DNA of 37,932 nt from CG2-30-68-42 sp037440385 (GCA_037440385.1 JBBIUI010000010.1:1-37932); one strand, 5' to 3'; positions 7,041-16,471 are shown, counted from the first letter of the stretch. Translations and numbers: made by a program. Notes: generated from the sequence alone by a model not told the origin.

Positions 7041-10000
7041 CGACCCGGCTGCGCCTGCCGCATCGGCTTGCGCCGGATGCCGGCCGCGACGCGTCTCGAC
7101 CAGCGAGTAGACGGCAGGCACCACGACGAGCGTCAGCAGCGTCGAGGAGATCATTCCGCCGATCACCGCGATCGAAAGCGGCTGGTTGGTCTCGGCGCCC
7201 GCCCCGAACCCCAGCGCGGCGGGCAGCAGTGCGAGGATGATGGTCGCCGAGGTCATCAGCACCGGCCGCATCCGGGTCGGGCAGGCATCGCGCAGCGCCT
7301 CGTCGACCGGCATGCCTTGGGCGTGCCGCTGGTTGGCGAGATCGACCAGCAGGATCGAGTTCTTCGCCACCAGCCCGATCAGCAGCGTGAGTCCGATCAT
7401 CGAGTAGATGTTCAGCGACTGGCCGGTGAGCCATAGCGCGGCCACCCCGCCGATGATCGCGAGCGGCTGTGCGAGCATGATGATGAACGGCTGCAGGAAC
7501 GAGTTGAACTGGCTCGCCAGCACCATGTACAGCAGCACGAGCGCGAGCGAGAAGGCGAAGGTCATGTAGTTCACCGTCTTGCCGAATTCCTCCGCCTGCC
7601 CGATCAGTTTCACCTGGTAGCCGGTCGGCAGGATGCGCGCCGCAGCCTGGCGCACCCTGGCCACGGCATCGCCCAGCGGGATGGTCGGCGACGCATAGAA
7701 CGTGGCCGAGTACTGCAGGTCGAAGCGGCCGATCACCGCCGGCCCGAGCCGTTCGCGGAACGAGGCCACGGAATCCAGACGCACGAGCTTGCCGTCGCGC
7801 GAGCGCAGGAAGATCTTCGACAGGTCCGCGGGCTGCATGAACTCCCCCTCCCGTCCCTTGACGCGGATGTCATAGCGGCTGCCATCCCCCGGCTCGTCGT
7901 TGAACTTCGCGATGTCGATGCCGCCGGTGAGCAAGTTGATGGTCAGCGCCACGTCCTGGGAGCTGAGGCCCGCGGCCGCGATGCGGGTGCGATCCGGCTG
8001 CAGCACGAGCTGCGGCAGATCGAGCTGAAGGTCGGTGTCGATGCGTCCCAGGCCCGGCTCCACGGCCAGTGCGCGCTGCAGCTCGCGGGTGAGCCGGCCG
8101 ACCTCCTGGAGGTTCTCGCCCGCCAGTACGAACTGCAGCGGCTCGCCGCGCCCGCCCTGCACGATCGGGTACGGCGCGGCGAACGCGCGCGCGCCGGGAA
8201 TGCCCGCGAGCTCCTTGCGCAGCACCGGCAGGATCTCCTGCTGCCTGACCGAGCGCCGATCGCGCGGCGCCATGCGCACCACGATCGTTCCCTGATTCAC
8301 CTGGCCCGCACTGCCCAGGCCGATCAGCGCGAATTCGGTGATGATCGCCTCGTGCCGGTTGAGGATCGCTTCGGCCATCCGCAGGCGAGAGTCCGTGTAC
8401 TCGATGCTGGAGCCCAGTGGTGTGCGCAGGTACACAAGGAAGCGGCCCTCGTCCTGCTCGGGCGCGAAGCCCTTGCCGATGTCGGCGAAGAAGAAACCAC
8501 TCGACGCCACCACGATCCCGGTCAGCGCGACGACCTTCCAGCGATGGCGCAGCGCCTGATCGAGCAGGCGCCGGTAGATGCGCTCCATCCCGTCGAGCAG
8601 GCCGTCGAGCAGGTGATACAGCCGGCCGTGCTGGCGTTCGACCTTCAGATATCGCGAGCACAGCATCGGCGTGAGCGTCAGCGACACGAACAGCGAGACC
8701 AGCACGCCGAAGGTGACGACGACCGCGAAAGCGCGGAAGAACTGGCCGATGATGCCGCTCATGAAGATCACCGGCGCGAAGATCGACACCAGCGACAGCG
8801 TTGCCGCGATCACCGCGAACACCACCTCGCGGCTGCCGTGGATCGCGGCTGCCACCGGGTCCGGATCGAGCTTCTCGCGGTGGCGAAAGATGTTCTCCAG
8901 CACGACGATCGAGTCATCCACGACCACCCCGATCAGCAGCAGCAGCGCCAGCATCGTCAGCGAATTGAGCGTGAAGCCGAAGAAGAAGATGACCGCGATC
9001 GCGCCGAGCAGCGACACGGGAATCGCCAGCGTGATGATCAGCGTCGAGCGAACCGAGCGCAGGAAGAACCACACCACCAGTGCGGCGAGCAGCGTGCCCT
9101 CGACGAGGTGTTCCTGCAGCGAGGCCACGATCTCCTGGATGAACACCGCATCGTTGGACACGACGGTGATGCGCATGCCCGGCGGCAACAACGGGCGGAT
9201 GTCTGCGTCCAGCCTCGCCTTGATCCGCTCGACGGTGGCCACCGTGTTGCTGTTGGCGACCTTCACCATGCCCAGGCCGATCGTGGTCTCGCCGTTGAAG
9301 CGCGCCATCTGCCGATAGTCGGCGAGCCCGTCCTCGATTTCGGCGATGTCCTTCAGGCGGATCGCGGCGCCGTCCTTGTAACCGACGATCATCTGCGCGA
9401 GCTCGCCGATGTTGTGGAACTCGAGATCGAGCTTGACCAGGTGCTCGGTCGTGCGCCCGACGATGAAGCCTCCGGCGAGCTGGACGTGCTCGCGCGCGAA
9501 CGCGTCGGCGATGTCCTGCGCGGTGATGCCCTGCGCGGTCATGCGCGCGGGCACGAGATTGACGCGGATGGTGCGGTCGCGCCGCCCGCCCAGGCGCACT
9601 TCGCCCACGCCGTCTATGGTCTCGAGCTTCTTCTTGACGACGTTGATCGCGTACTGGTTGAGCTGCTGCTGCGTGCGCTCGCCCTGCAGAGCCAGCCACA
9701 TGATCGGCTGCGCATTCGTTTCGACCTTGGCCACGACGGGCGGATCCGCGTCCTTGGGAAGGCGGCGCAGCACCTGATTGACCTTGGCCTGGACCTCGTT
9801 GAAGGCGACGTCGATGCGTTTCTCCAGGCTGAAGGTCAGCGTGATCACCGAGATGCCGGGAGAGGACGTCGACTGGATGTGCTCGATGCCGGGCACGCTG
9901 TTGACCGAGGTCTCGAGCAGATTGGTCACGCTCGCATCGACGATGTCCGGATTGGCACCCTTGAGCGCAGTCGTGATCGAGACGATCGGAAATTCGATGT

Positions 10001-10115
10001 ACGGAAAGCGGTCCATCCCCACCCGCTGGTAGCCGATCAGGCCGAACAGCGCGAGCACCGCCGAGAGCATCCAGGCGAGGACGTGGCGCCGGATCGAGAG
10101 CTCGGGAAGGTTCAT
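7029..10115 (-). CDS. RND-family efflux pump inner-membrane subunit (HAE1/AcrB type)
   Basis: Proton-driven inner-membrane transporter of 1,028 residues, full length for AcrB/MexB/MdtC-like pumps. The N-terminal helix is followed by the porter domain, then a large central membrane block, a second porter half and a second membrane block. The paired aspartates of the proton relay are present in TM4 (GVVVDDSIVV, Asp400-Asp401) and the matching lysine in TM10 (GLVAKNSILL, Lys918). This favours the drug/hydrophobe (HAE1) branch over the metal (HME) branch. It starts ten bases after the membrane-fusion protein gene and is the last gene of the lptM-lysA-MFP-RND run. No outer-membrane factor gene is nearby, so it must use one encoded elsewhere. 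Confidence 0.94.
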   Translation of the reverse strand: MNLPELSIRRHVLAWMLSAVLALFGLIGYQRVGMDRFPYIEFPIVSITTALKGANPDIVDASVTNLLETSVNSVPGIEHIQSTSSPGISVITLTFSLEKRIDVAFNEVQAKVNQVLRRLPKDADPPVVAKVETNAQPIMWLALQGERTQQQLNQYAINVVKKKLETIDGVGEVRLGGRRDRTIRVNLVPARMTAQGITAQDIADAFAREHVQLAGGFIVGRTTEHLVKLDLEFHNIGELAQMIVGYKDGAAIRLKDIAEIEDGLADYRQMARFNGETTIGLGMVKVANSNTVATVERIKARLDADIRPLLPPGMRITVVSNDAVFIQEIVASLQEHLVEGTLLAALVVWFFLRSVRSTLIITLAIPVSLLGAIAVIFFFGFTLNSLTMLALLLLIGVVVDDSIVVLENIFRHREKLDPDPVAAAIHGSREVVFAVIAATLSLVSIFAPVIFMSGIIGQFFRAFAVVVTFGVLVSLFVSLTLTPMLCSRYLKVERQHGRLYHLLDGLLDGMERIYRRLLDQALRHRWKVVALTGIVVASSGFFFADIGKGFAPEQDEGRFLVYLRTPLGSSIEYTDSRLRMAEAILNRHEAIITEFALIGLGSAGQVNQGTIVVRMAPRDRRSVRQQEILPVLRKELAGIPGARAFAAPYPIVQGGRGEPLQFVLAGENLQEVGRLTRELQRALAVEPGLGRIDTDLQLDLPQLVLQPDRTRIAAAGLSSQDVALTINLLTGGIDIAKFNDEPGDGSRYDIRVKGREGEFMQPADLSKIFLRSRDGKLVRLDSVASFRERLGPAVIGRFDLQYSATFYASPTIPLGDAVARVRQAAARILPTGYQVKLIGQAEEFGKTVNYMTFAFSLALVLLYMVLASQFNSFLQPFIIMLAQPLAIIGGVAALWLTGQSLNIYSMIGLTLLIGLVAKNSILLVDLANQRHAQGMPVDEALRDACPTRMRPVLMTSATIILALLPAALGFGAGAETNQPLSIAVIGGMISSTLLTLVVVPAVYSLVETRRGRHPAQADAAGAAGSLQP

Positions 10116-10124
10116 CGAGCCCGC

Positions 10125-11204
10125 TCAGCGCGATTCGCGTGCCGTTTCTGCGAGCTTCACTGCCGCCCCGTCGCTCAGAAAACCGGCGCCGTCGAGCGCG
10201 ACGCTCACGCCCGCCGCGAGCCCCTTCACGATCTCGACGCGGTCGGCGCGCTTCGCGCCGGTGAGCACCGTGCGCGCGTGCGCCTTGCCTTCGCTCACGA
10301 CATAGACCACCTTGCCCGCCGGGCGCAGCACCACGCTGCGCTCGGGCACCAGCACCGCGTCGCGCCGGGTCATGACGATCACGGCGGCATCGACGGTGCC
10401 GCCGCTGCGCAGGCTGCCGTCGTTGTCCAGTTCGACGAGCACGTCGAGCGCGCGGCTGGTCTCGGACACGTTGGGCCGGATCTCGCTCACGACCCCCCGG
10501 ATCTCGCGCTCCGGTGCCTGGGGCGAGCGGATGCGCACCGGCTGGCCGCGCGCGATCCGGGGCGCCGCCGACTCGGGAAACGGCAGATGCGCGAGCAGCT
10601 TGCGGCGCGACACGAGCTGGAACAGCGGGTCGCCGACCTTGACGTAATCACCCTCCGAGGCGATCCGCGTCTCGACCACCGCGTCGAAGGGCGCGAGCAC
10701 GCGCGCCTTGCCCTGGGTGCGCCGGCTCTGTTCGGCGCGAACCCGCGCGGCGGCGAGCTGCTCGCGCAGGGCGTCGCGCTGGGTCGCCGCGTCCTCGGCC
10801 GCGTTCGGGGAAATGAAGCCCTTCGCGACCAGTTGCCGCTGGCGCTCGACGAGGCGCTGCTGTTGTGCAAGCAGCGCTTCCACGCGGCGGATGTCCGCCT
10901 CGTCGGTGCGCTGTGCCAGTACGCTGTCGGCATCGTCGATCAGCGCCAGCAGCTCGCCCTTCTTCACCGGCTTGCCGGGGCCGGCCAGCATGCGGACGAT
11001 CCGGCCGGGCGCTTCCGCGGAGATTTTCGGATCGAACACGGCTTCGAGCGTGCCCAGCGTCTGCTCGGTGACTTCGACCATGCCGGTCTCGGCGCGGGCG
11101 AGCGTCACCAGAACGGCGGGCGGACCGGCAGGTTTCTTTTCCTCCGCCTGGCGCGTGCAGGCGGCGAGCAGCACGGCGGCGAGAACGAGCGCGGCCGATC
11201 TCAT
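10125..11204 (-). CDS. RND efflux periplasmic adaptor (membrane fusion lipoprotein)
   Basis: Periplasmic adaptor of 359 residues. It has a lipoprotein signal peptide ending LLAAC with the lipidated Cys16, then a split lipoyl/barrel-sandwich domain (KISAEAPGRIVRMLAGPGKPVKKGELLALID and, after the hairpin, ARVLAPFDAVVETR), an alpha-hairpin of heptad-like charged helices (about 95-160), a beta-barrel and a membrane-proximal domain. It links the RND pump encoded ten bases downstream to an outer-membrane channel. The ATG at 11204 overlaps the lysA stop in an ATGA. Longer starts in the frame would lie inside lysA and would place the lipobox far from the N-terminus. Confidence 0.92.
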   Translation of the reverse strand: MRSAALVLAAVLLAACTRQAEEKKPAGPPAVLVTLARAETGMVEVTEQTLGTLEAVFDPKISAEAPGRIVRMLAGPGKPVKKGELLALIDDADSVLAQRTDEADIRRVEALLAQQQRLVERQRQLVAKGFISPNAAEDAATQRDALREQLAAARVRAEQSRRTQGKARVLAPFDAVVETRIASEGDYVKVGDPLFQLVSRRKLLAHLPFPESAAPRIARGQPVRIRSPQAPEREIRGVVSEIRPNVSETSRALDVLVELDNDGSLRSGGTVDAAVIVMTRRDAVLVPERSVVLRPAGKVVYVVSEGKAHARTVLTGAKRADRVEIVKGLAAGVSVALDGAGFLSDGAAVKLAETARESR

Positions 11205-12457
11205 TCGCGTATCGCGGCGGGAAGCTCCGGCGCGAACAGCTCCTCGATGCGCTCGCGCCGGCGCACCCGTCGCGCGGCCGCGCCCTCGACGAGCACCTCG
11301 GCGGCGCGCGGGCGGGTGTTGTAATTCGAGCTCATGCTCATGCCATAGGCACCGGCCGACATCACGGCGAGCAGGTCGCCCTCGCGCACCGCGAGCGTAC
11401 GGCCGCTGCCGAGGAAATCGCCGCTCTCGCACACCGGTCCGACGACGTCATAGGCCGCGGGCGATACGGGCGCGGGCGTGACCGCGACGATGTCATGCCA
11501 GGCGTCATACAGCGCGGGTCGCAGCAGGTCGTTCATGGCCGCATCGACGATCGCGAAGTTGCGCTCGGCGCCGTGCTTGAGATACTCGATGCGGGTGAGC
11601 AGCACGCCCGCGTCGCCGGCGAGCCGGCGGCCGGGCTCGAGCAGCAGCCGCTGCGGTCGCCCCTCGAGCAGTTCCAGCACGGGCGCGAGATACGCCTGCA
11701 CCGCGGGCGGCGTCTCGTCGCGGTAACGGATGCCCAGTCCGCCGCCCAGATCGACGTGTCCGAGGCGGATGCCTTGCGCGTCGAGGCGCGATACGAAATC
11801 GAGCAGCCTGCGCGAAGCCTCGAGCAGCGGCGCGGGATCGAGCAGCTGGGAGCCGATGTGGCAGCCGATGCCCGCCACCCGCAGGTGCGGCGAGCGCGCC
11901 GCGCGTAGGTACAGCTCCAGGGCCTGCTCGATCGGCACGCCGAACTTGTTGGTGCGTAGCCCGGTCGAGATGTACGGGTGGGTCAGCGGATCCACGTCCG
12001 GATTCACGCGCAGCGCGACCGGAGCGCGCCGCCCTGCGGATTCGGCCACCTGCTCCAGGCGTGCGAGCTCCGAGGCCGATTCGACGTTGAAGCACAGGAT
12101 GCCCGCGGCGAGCGCGTCGCGCATCTCGGCGCGCGTCTTGCCGACGCCGGAAAAGACCACGCGGCAGGCTTGCCCGCCGGCGGCCAGCACCCGCGCGAGC
12201 TCTCCGCCCGAGACGATGTCGAAGCCTGCGCCGAGCCGGGCGAAATGTGCGAGCACGGCCAGATTCGAATTGGCCTTGACGGCATAGCACACGAGCGCGT
12301 CGCGTCCGCCGAGCGCGCGGGCGAATTCCTCATAGGCAGCGGTCAGCGCGGCGGCGGAGTAGACGTAACACGGCGTGCCGAAGCGCTGTGCGATCTCCGG
12401 CAGCGGCACGGCTTCGCAATGCAGGGTGCCGTCGACGAACTCGAACGGGATCGTCAC
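11201..12457 (-). CDS. lysA: Diaminopimelate decarboxylase
   Basis: PLP-dependent enzyme that converts meso-diaminopimelate to L-lysine, the last step of lysine synthesis. It has 418 residues, the usual size. The N-terminal alanine-racemase-like barrel holds the PLP lysine in CYAVKANSN (Lys61), a histidine in GCHIGSQ, and the phosphate-binding GGGLGI. The C-terminal barrel has the active-site CESGDFLG and the tyrosine motif GAYGMSMSSNYN. The start is GTG at 12457, overlapping the lptM stop as GTGA, so lptM and lysA are coupled as in many proteobacteria. dapF, which often follows lysA in this class, is absent here and an efflux adaptor takes its place. Confidence 0.95.
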   Translation of the reverse strand: MTIPFEFVDGTLHCEAVPLPEIAQRFGTPCYVYSAAALTAAYEEFARALGGRDALVCYAVKANSNLAVLAHFARLGAGFDIVSGGELARVLAAGGQACRVVFSGVGKTRAEMRDALAAGILCFNVESASELARLEQVAESAGRRAPVALRVNPDVDPLTHPYISTGLRTNKFGVPIEQALELYLRAARSPHLRVAGIGCHIGSQLLDPAPLLEASRRLLDFVSRLDAQGIRLGHVDLGGGLGIRYRDETPPAVQAYLAPVLELLEGRPQRLLLEPGRRLAGDAGVLLTRIEYLKHGAERNFAIVDAAMNDLLRPALYDAWHDIVAVTPAPVSPAAYDVVGPVCESGDFLGSGRTLAVREGDLLAVMSAGAYGMSMSSNYNTRPRAAEVLVEGAAARRVRRRERIEELFAPELPAAIRE

Positions 12458-12558
12458 TTCGTCTTGTCGGCCTGTTGCGCCGGCGCCTGCACGAGCGGGC
12501 CCTTGGTACCGCAGCCGGCGAGCAGCGCCGCCGCGATCAGCAGAAGTAGAATGCGCAT
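12454..12558 (-). CDS. lptM: LptM/YifL-type small lipoprotein
   Basis: Tiny outer-membrane lipoprotein of 34 residues. Residues 1-15 form a lipoprotein signal peptide with lipobox LAGC (Cys16), and the mature part begins CGTKGPLVQ, the conserved signature of LptM. In Escherichia coli LptM assists oxidative maturation of the LPS translocon LptD. It is the usual gene in front of lysA, and the stop overlaps the lysA GTG. Its start lies only 27 bases from that of the divergent cyaY. Confidence 0.88.
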   Translation of the reverse strand: MRILLLLIAAALLAGCGTKGPLVQAPAQQADKTK

Positions 12559-12585
12559 GACGCCATCGGCCTTGCGGAGGGTGCC

Positions 12586-12909
12586 TTGGAGGACGCGCAG
12601 TTTAACGCGGCGGCGGACGCCGTGCTCGCAGAACTGGAAGAGGCGCTCGCGGCGAGCGATCTGTTCGACTACGAGGTCAAGCCCGGCGGCGTGCTGGAGA
12701 TGATCTTCGACGACGGCAGCCGGATCGTCGTCAACCGGCATGGCGCCGCCCGCGAGATCTGGGTCGCTGCCCGCTCGGGGGGATTCCACTTCCGCTTGCA
12801 GCAGGGCCGGTGGGTCGAAGGGCGCGGCGGCGAGGAACTGTTCGCTGCGCTCTCGCGCCTGGCCGGCGAGCAGGCCGGCGAACCGGTGACGATCGGCCGG
12901 CCGCGCTGA
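12586..12909 (+). CDS. cyaY: CyaY, bacterial frataxin
   Basis: Cytoplasmic iron-binding regulator of Fe-S cluster assembly that binds IscS; 107 residues, the family size. The N-terminal helix is rich in acidic residues (about 2-31), followed by strands with IFDDGSRIVVNRH and REIWVAARSGGFHFR, which match the frataxin core. The start codon is TTG at 12586, fixed by GGAGG (12576-12580) five bases upstream; there is no ATG in frame before it. It is divergent from lptM and convergent with the PBP1A gene, seven bases away. Confidence 0.93.
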   Translation: MEDAQFNAAADAVLAELEEALAASDLFDYEVKPGGVLEMIFDDGSRIVVNRHGAAREIWVAARSGGFHFRLQQGRWVEGRGGEELFAALSRLAGEQAGEPVTIGRPR

Positions 12910-12916
12910 CGCCCGT

Positions 12917-15232
12917 TCAGGGCGTCGAGGTCGCGTCGGGCAGCCGGCGCTGCTCGACGGGGGCGGCGGGCGGTCCGGCTGCCGCGGCGGGTGCGGCTAC
13001 GAGGTTTTCCCGATAGACGTATTCCTCGGCCGCACCCCCGCCCTCGCCGGCGCCGATCGAGACGAGTCCCGCGGGAAGCGGCATGAAGATCTCGGGCTGG
13101 TTCTTCAGGGCCTGTCCCATGAACGAGATCCACATCGGCAACGCGGCGAAACTGCCGGTCTCGCCATTGCCCAGTTTCTTCGGCTGATCGAAACCGATCC
13201 ACGCGATCGCGACCAGCGAAGGCTGATAGCCGCAAAACCAGGCATCGACGAAATCGTTGGTCGTGCCGGTCTTGCCCGCCAGATCGCCGCGCTTGAGCAC
13301 CATCGCGCGGGCCGCGGTGCCGCGGCGCACCACGTCGTGCATCATGCTGTCCATCAGATAGGCGTTGCGCGCGTCGATGACGCGGATGGATTCCTCGCCC
13401 GCCTTGACCGGTTCGGACTGCGCCAGCACCCGGCCCTTACCGTCGAGGATCCGCTTGACGACATGGCCGCGCACGCGGTAGCCGCCGTTCGCGAATACGG
13501 TATATCCCTCCAGCATCTGCCACGGCGTGACCGACCCCGCGCCGAGCGCCATCGTCAGGTACGGGGGATGTTTTTCCGCGTCGAAGCCGAACCGGGTGAC
13601 GTAGTCCTGCGCGTAACGGGTGCCGATCGCGCGCAGCAGTCGCACCGACACGAGATTGCGCGATCTCGCCAGCGCCCGTCGCAACGGCATCGGCCCTTCG
13701 TTCTTGCCGTCGTAATTCTTCGGTTCCCAGTCGCGGCTTCCGGTTTCGGAGGCGGAGATCACGAGCGGGCTGTCCTCGACGATGCTCGACGGCGAGTAGC
13801 CGCGCTCGAGTGCCGCGGAATAGATGAACGGCTTGAAGCTCGAGCCGGGCTGGCGCCACGCCTGGGTGGCATGGTTGAACTTGTTGCGGTTGAAATCGAA
13901 CCCGCCCACCAGCGCGCGCACCGCACCGTCGATGGGGCTCGCCGCGATCAGCGCGGCCTCCACTTCCGGCAACTGCGCGATCGACCAGTTGCCTGCGTCG
14001 TCCTTGACGACGCGGATGACGGCACCGCGCCGGATGCGGCGATTCGGCGGTGCCTTGTCCTCCAGCATCCGCCGTGCGAACCGCAGGCCCTCGCCGGAGA
14101 TGCGCACCGTCTCGCCGCCGCGGCGAACCGCAACCACCTGCGCCGGACTCGCTTCGAGCACGGCGGCGGCGATCAGATCGCCGGAGTCCGCATGGTCCTG
14201 CAAGGCATCGTCGATGGCCTCCTCCTGGCTCTGTCCTGGGGCGGCCAACTCGACATAGGCCTCCGCTCCGCGATACCCGTGCCGCCGATCGTAGTCCATC
14301 ACCGCGCGGCGAACCGCGGCGTACGCGGCCTCCTGGTCCGCCTTGCGGATCGTCGTGATCACACGCAGGCCGCGCGTGTAGGCGTCGTCCTGGAACTGCT
14401 CCTGGGCGATCTGGCGGGCCATCTCCGCGACGTAGTCGGCTTGACCGGCGAACTCGCTGATTTCGCGCCGGATCACCAATTCCTCGCGCTGGGCCTGGGC
14501 GAGGCGCCGGTCGTCCAGGTAGCCCAGCTCGCGCATACGCCGCAGGACGTAGAGCTGGCGCGTCTTGGCCCGTTTCGGATTGGCGACCGGGTTGTACGCC
14601 GAAGGCGCCTTGGGCAGGCCGGCGAGCATCGCCATTTCGGCGATGCTCAAGTCCTGCAGGCGTTTGCCGAAATAAGCCTGCGACGCGGCCGCGAATCCGT
14701 ATGCCCGCTGCCCCAGGTAGATCTGATTGACATAAAGCTGGAGGATGTCTTCCTTGGACAGGCTGGCTTCGATCTTGAATGCGAGCAGCACCTCGTAGAG
14801 CTTGCGCAGCAGCGTCTTCTCGCTCGACAGGAAGAAGTTGCGGGCGACCTGCATCGTGATCGTGCTGGCGCCCTGTCGCTTGCCGCCGCCGATCAGGTTC
14901 GACCATGCCGCGCGCGCCACACCCAGCACATCGACGCCGGCATGCTGGTAGAAGCGCTCGTCCTCTGCGGCGAGGATCGCCTGCTTCATGGCCGCCGGCA
15001 CGTTCTGGATGCGCACGAACGTCCGGTGCTCCTCACCGAATTCACCGATCAGCGCGCCGTCGGCCGTATACACGCGCAACGGGATCTTCGGACGATAGTC
15101 CGTGAGCAGCTCGAGGCTGGGCAGACGGGGATAGGCATACATCACCGCGAGCCCGCCCAGCGCAAGAGCGAGGAGAACGGTGCCGAGCAGGACTACAATC
15201 GGGTAAATGATCCAGCGCAGGAAAGTTGGCAA
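12917..15232 (-). CDS. mrcA: Penicillin-binding protein 1A (bifunctional transglycosylase/transpeptidase)
   Basis: Inner-membrane peptidoglycan synthase of 771 residues. One membrane anchor (about 4-30) precedes the GT51 domain, with the catalytic Glu in AAEDERFYQH, then RQGASTITMQVARN and a KEDILQLYVNQIYLG segment. An OB-like insertion (about 335-430) is typical of PBP1A. The transpeptidase domain has SSFK (Ser about 464), SRN (about 522) and KTGT (about 652). A proline/alanine-rich tail follows. The start appears to be TTG at 15232 with no good ribosome-binding site, so its exact position is uncertain. The gene is divergent from pilM, as in other Betaproteobacteria. Confidence 0.95.
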   Translation of the reverse strand: MPTFLRWIIYPIVVLLGTVLLALALGGLAVMYAYPRLPSLELLTDYRPKIPLRVYTADGALIGEFGEEHRTFVRIQNVPAAMKQAILAAEDERFYQHAGVDVLGVARAAWSNLIGGGKRQGASTITMQVARNFFLSSEKTLLRKLYEVLLAFKIEASLSKEDILQLYVNQIYLGQRAYGFAAASQAYFGKRLQDLSIAEMAMLAGLPKAPSAYNPVANPKRAKTRQLYVLRRMRELGYLDDRRLAQAQREELVIRREISEFAGQADYVAEMARQIAQEQFQDDAYTRGLRVITTIRKADQEAAYAAVRRAVMDYDRRHGYRGAEAYVELAAPGQSQEEAIDDALQDHADSGDLIAAAVLEASPAQVVAVRRGGETVRISGEGLRFARRMLEDKAPPNRRIRRGAVIRVVKDDAGNWSIAQLPEVEAALIAASPIDGAVRALVGGFDFNRNKFNHATQAWRQPGSSFKPFIYSAALERGYSPSSIVEDSPLVISASETGSRDWEPKNYDGKNEGPMPLRRALARSRNLVSVRLLRAIGTRYAQDYVTRFGFDAEKHPPYLTMALGAGSVTPWQMLEGYTVFANGGYRVRGHVVKRILDGKGRVLAQSEPVKAGEESIRVIDARNAYLMDSMMHDVVRRGTAARAMVLKRGDLAGKTGTTNDFVDAWFCGYQPSLVAIAWIGFDQPKKLGNGETGSFAALPMWISFMGQALKNQPEIFMPLPAGLVSIGAGEGGGAAEEYVYRENLVAAPAAAAGPPAAPVEQRRLPDATSTP

Positions 15233-15262
15233 GGGGAGGCTCAGCGGGCGAGTGTCGAAAAA

Positions 15263-15268
15263 ATTATA
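15263..15268 (-). promoter_or_regulatory. -10 element upstream of the PBP1A gene
   Basis: Perfect TATAAT on the minus strand, 30 bases before the proposed TTG start. No convincing -35 is seen at 16-18 bases, so strength is unknown. The predicted start is near 15256, giving a short leader. Confidence 0.45.
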
Positions 15269-15308
15269 CAGCCCGGGCGGATGGCGCTATGCTGCCGAAA
15301 CAAAACGC

Positions 15309-15337
15309 TTTACAGGGTTCGCGGTTGTTGCTAGGAT
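15309..15337 (+). promoter_or_regulatory. pilM: Sigma-70 promoter of the pilMNOPQ operon
   Basis: TTTACA (15309-15314), a 17-base spacer and TAGGAT (15332-15337). The predicted start is near 15344, about 50 bases before the pilM GTG. It fits position and spacing; unconfirmed. Confidence 0.5.
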
Positions 15338-15394
15338 TTAATGTAAATTATCACTACTGCGCCCAAGTGATTGTCCAACAAGGGGTTTTACGGA

Positions 15395-16471
15395 GTGTTC
15401 GACACCTCGATCTTTAACCCGAAGGCGCGACCCCTGTTCGGCCTGGACATCTCCTCGGCCGCGGTCAAGATGGTCGAACTGGCCGAGGGCGGTCGCGGCA
15501 GTCATCGAATCGAGCGCTACGCGATCGAGCCGCTGGCGCGCGACGCGGTCGTCGATGGCAACATCACGAACCTGGAGGTCGTGGCCGAGGCGGTACGCCG
15601 CGGGTGGAAGCGGATGGGCACGCCGGTGCGGTTCTGTGCGATGGCGCTTCCGTCTGCGGCCGTGATCACGAAGAAGATCATCGTTCCCGCCGGGCAGCGC
15701 GAGCAGGAGCTCGAGCTCCAGGTCGAATCGGAGGCGAACCAGTACATCCCCTTCGCGCTCGACGAGGTCAATCTCGACTTCCAGGTGATCGGCCCCACGC
15801 CCAACAATCCGGACGAGATGGAAGTGCTGATCGCTGCCTCGCGCAAGGAGAAGGTCGAGGATCGCGTGGCGGTGGCCGAGGCGGCGGGCCTCAAGGCGGT
15901 GGTGATGGATGTCGAGTCCTATGCCGCCCAGGGCGCCTTCGAACTGATCGAACGCCAGCTCCCGCAGGGCGGTCACGACCGGGTCATCGCGCTCGTCGAC
16001 ATCGGTGCGCACGTCATGAACGTGAGCGTCCTGCGCAACGACCAGCCGGTATACCTGCGCGAGCAGGCTTTCGGCGGGTTGCAGCTCACGCAGGAAATCA
16101 TGCGCCAGTACGGCATGGGGGCCGAGGAGGCGGAGGCCGCCAAGCGCGCCGGTACCCTGCCGGACAACTACGAAGCCGAATTGTTGCGCCCGTTCCTGGA
16201 CAACCTGGCACTCGAGGTATCGCGCTCGCTGCAGTTCTTCTTCACCTCGACCCAGTACAACCAGGTCGATCACATCGTTCTTGCGGGCGGTTGCGCGGTG
16301 ATCCCGGGCGTCGACGAAGTGGTGCGCGGCCGCACGCAGGTCGATACGATCGTCGCCAATCCGTTCGCAGACATGGCGCTGTCGCAGCGCGTGAAGCCGC
16401 GCAGCCTTTCGGCGGATGCGCCGTCGCTGCTGGTCGCCTGCGGTCTGGCGCTGCGGAGGTTCGACTCGTGA
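15395..16471 (+). CDS. pilM: PilM, type IV pilus assembly actin-like ATPase
   Basis: Cytoplasmic actin-fold ATPase that binds the N-terminus of PilN and anchors the type IV pilus alignment complex; 358 residues, the normal length. Visible nucleotide-binding segments are FGLDISSAAVKMVEL near the start, ALVDIGAHVMNVSV in the middle and IVLAGGCAVIPGV near the end. The start is taken as GTG at 15395, with AAGGGG about eight bases upstream; a TTG at 15371 would add eight residues. It is the first gene of pilMNOPQ. The stop overlaps the pilN start as GTGA. Confidence 0.95.
   Translation: MFDTSIFNPKARPLFGLDISSAAVKMVELAEGGRGSHRIERYAIEPLARDAVVDGNITNLEVVAEAVRRGWKRMGTPVRFCAMALPSAAVITKKIIVPAGQREQELELQVESEANQYIPFALDEVNLDFQVIGPTPNNPDEMEVLIAASRKEKVEDRVAVAEAAGLKAVVMDVESYAAQGAFELIERQLPQGGHDRVIALVDIGAHVMNVSVLRNDQPVYLREQAFGGLQLTQEIMRQYGMGAEEAEAAKRAGTLPDNYEAELLRPFLDNLALEVSRSLQFFFTSTQYNQVDHIVLAGGCAVIPGVDEVVRGRTQVDTIVANPFADMALSQRVKPRSLSADAPSLLVACGLALRRFDS

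Noticed and set aside
8352..11324. Open frame of 990 codons on the plus strand
   Set aside because: Lies antisense to the RND pump and its adaptor, is mostly charged His/Arg/Asp-rich residues with no domain, and is a by-product of high G+C codon usage.
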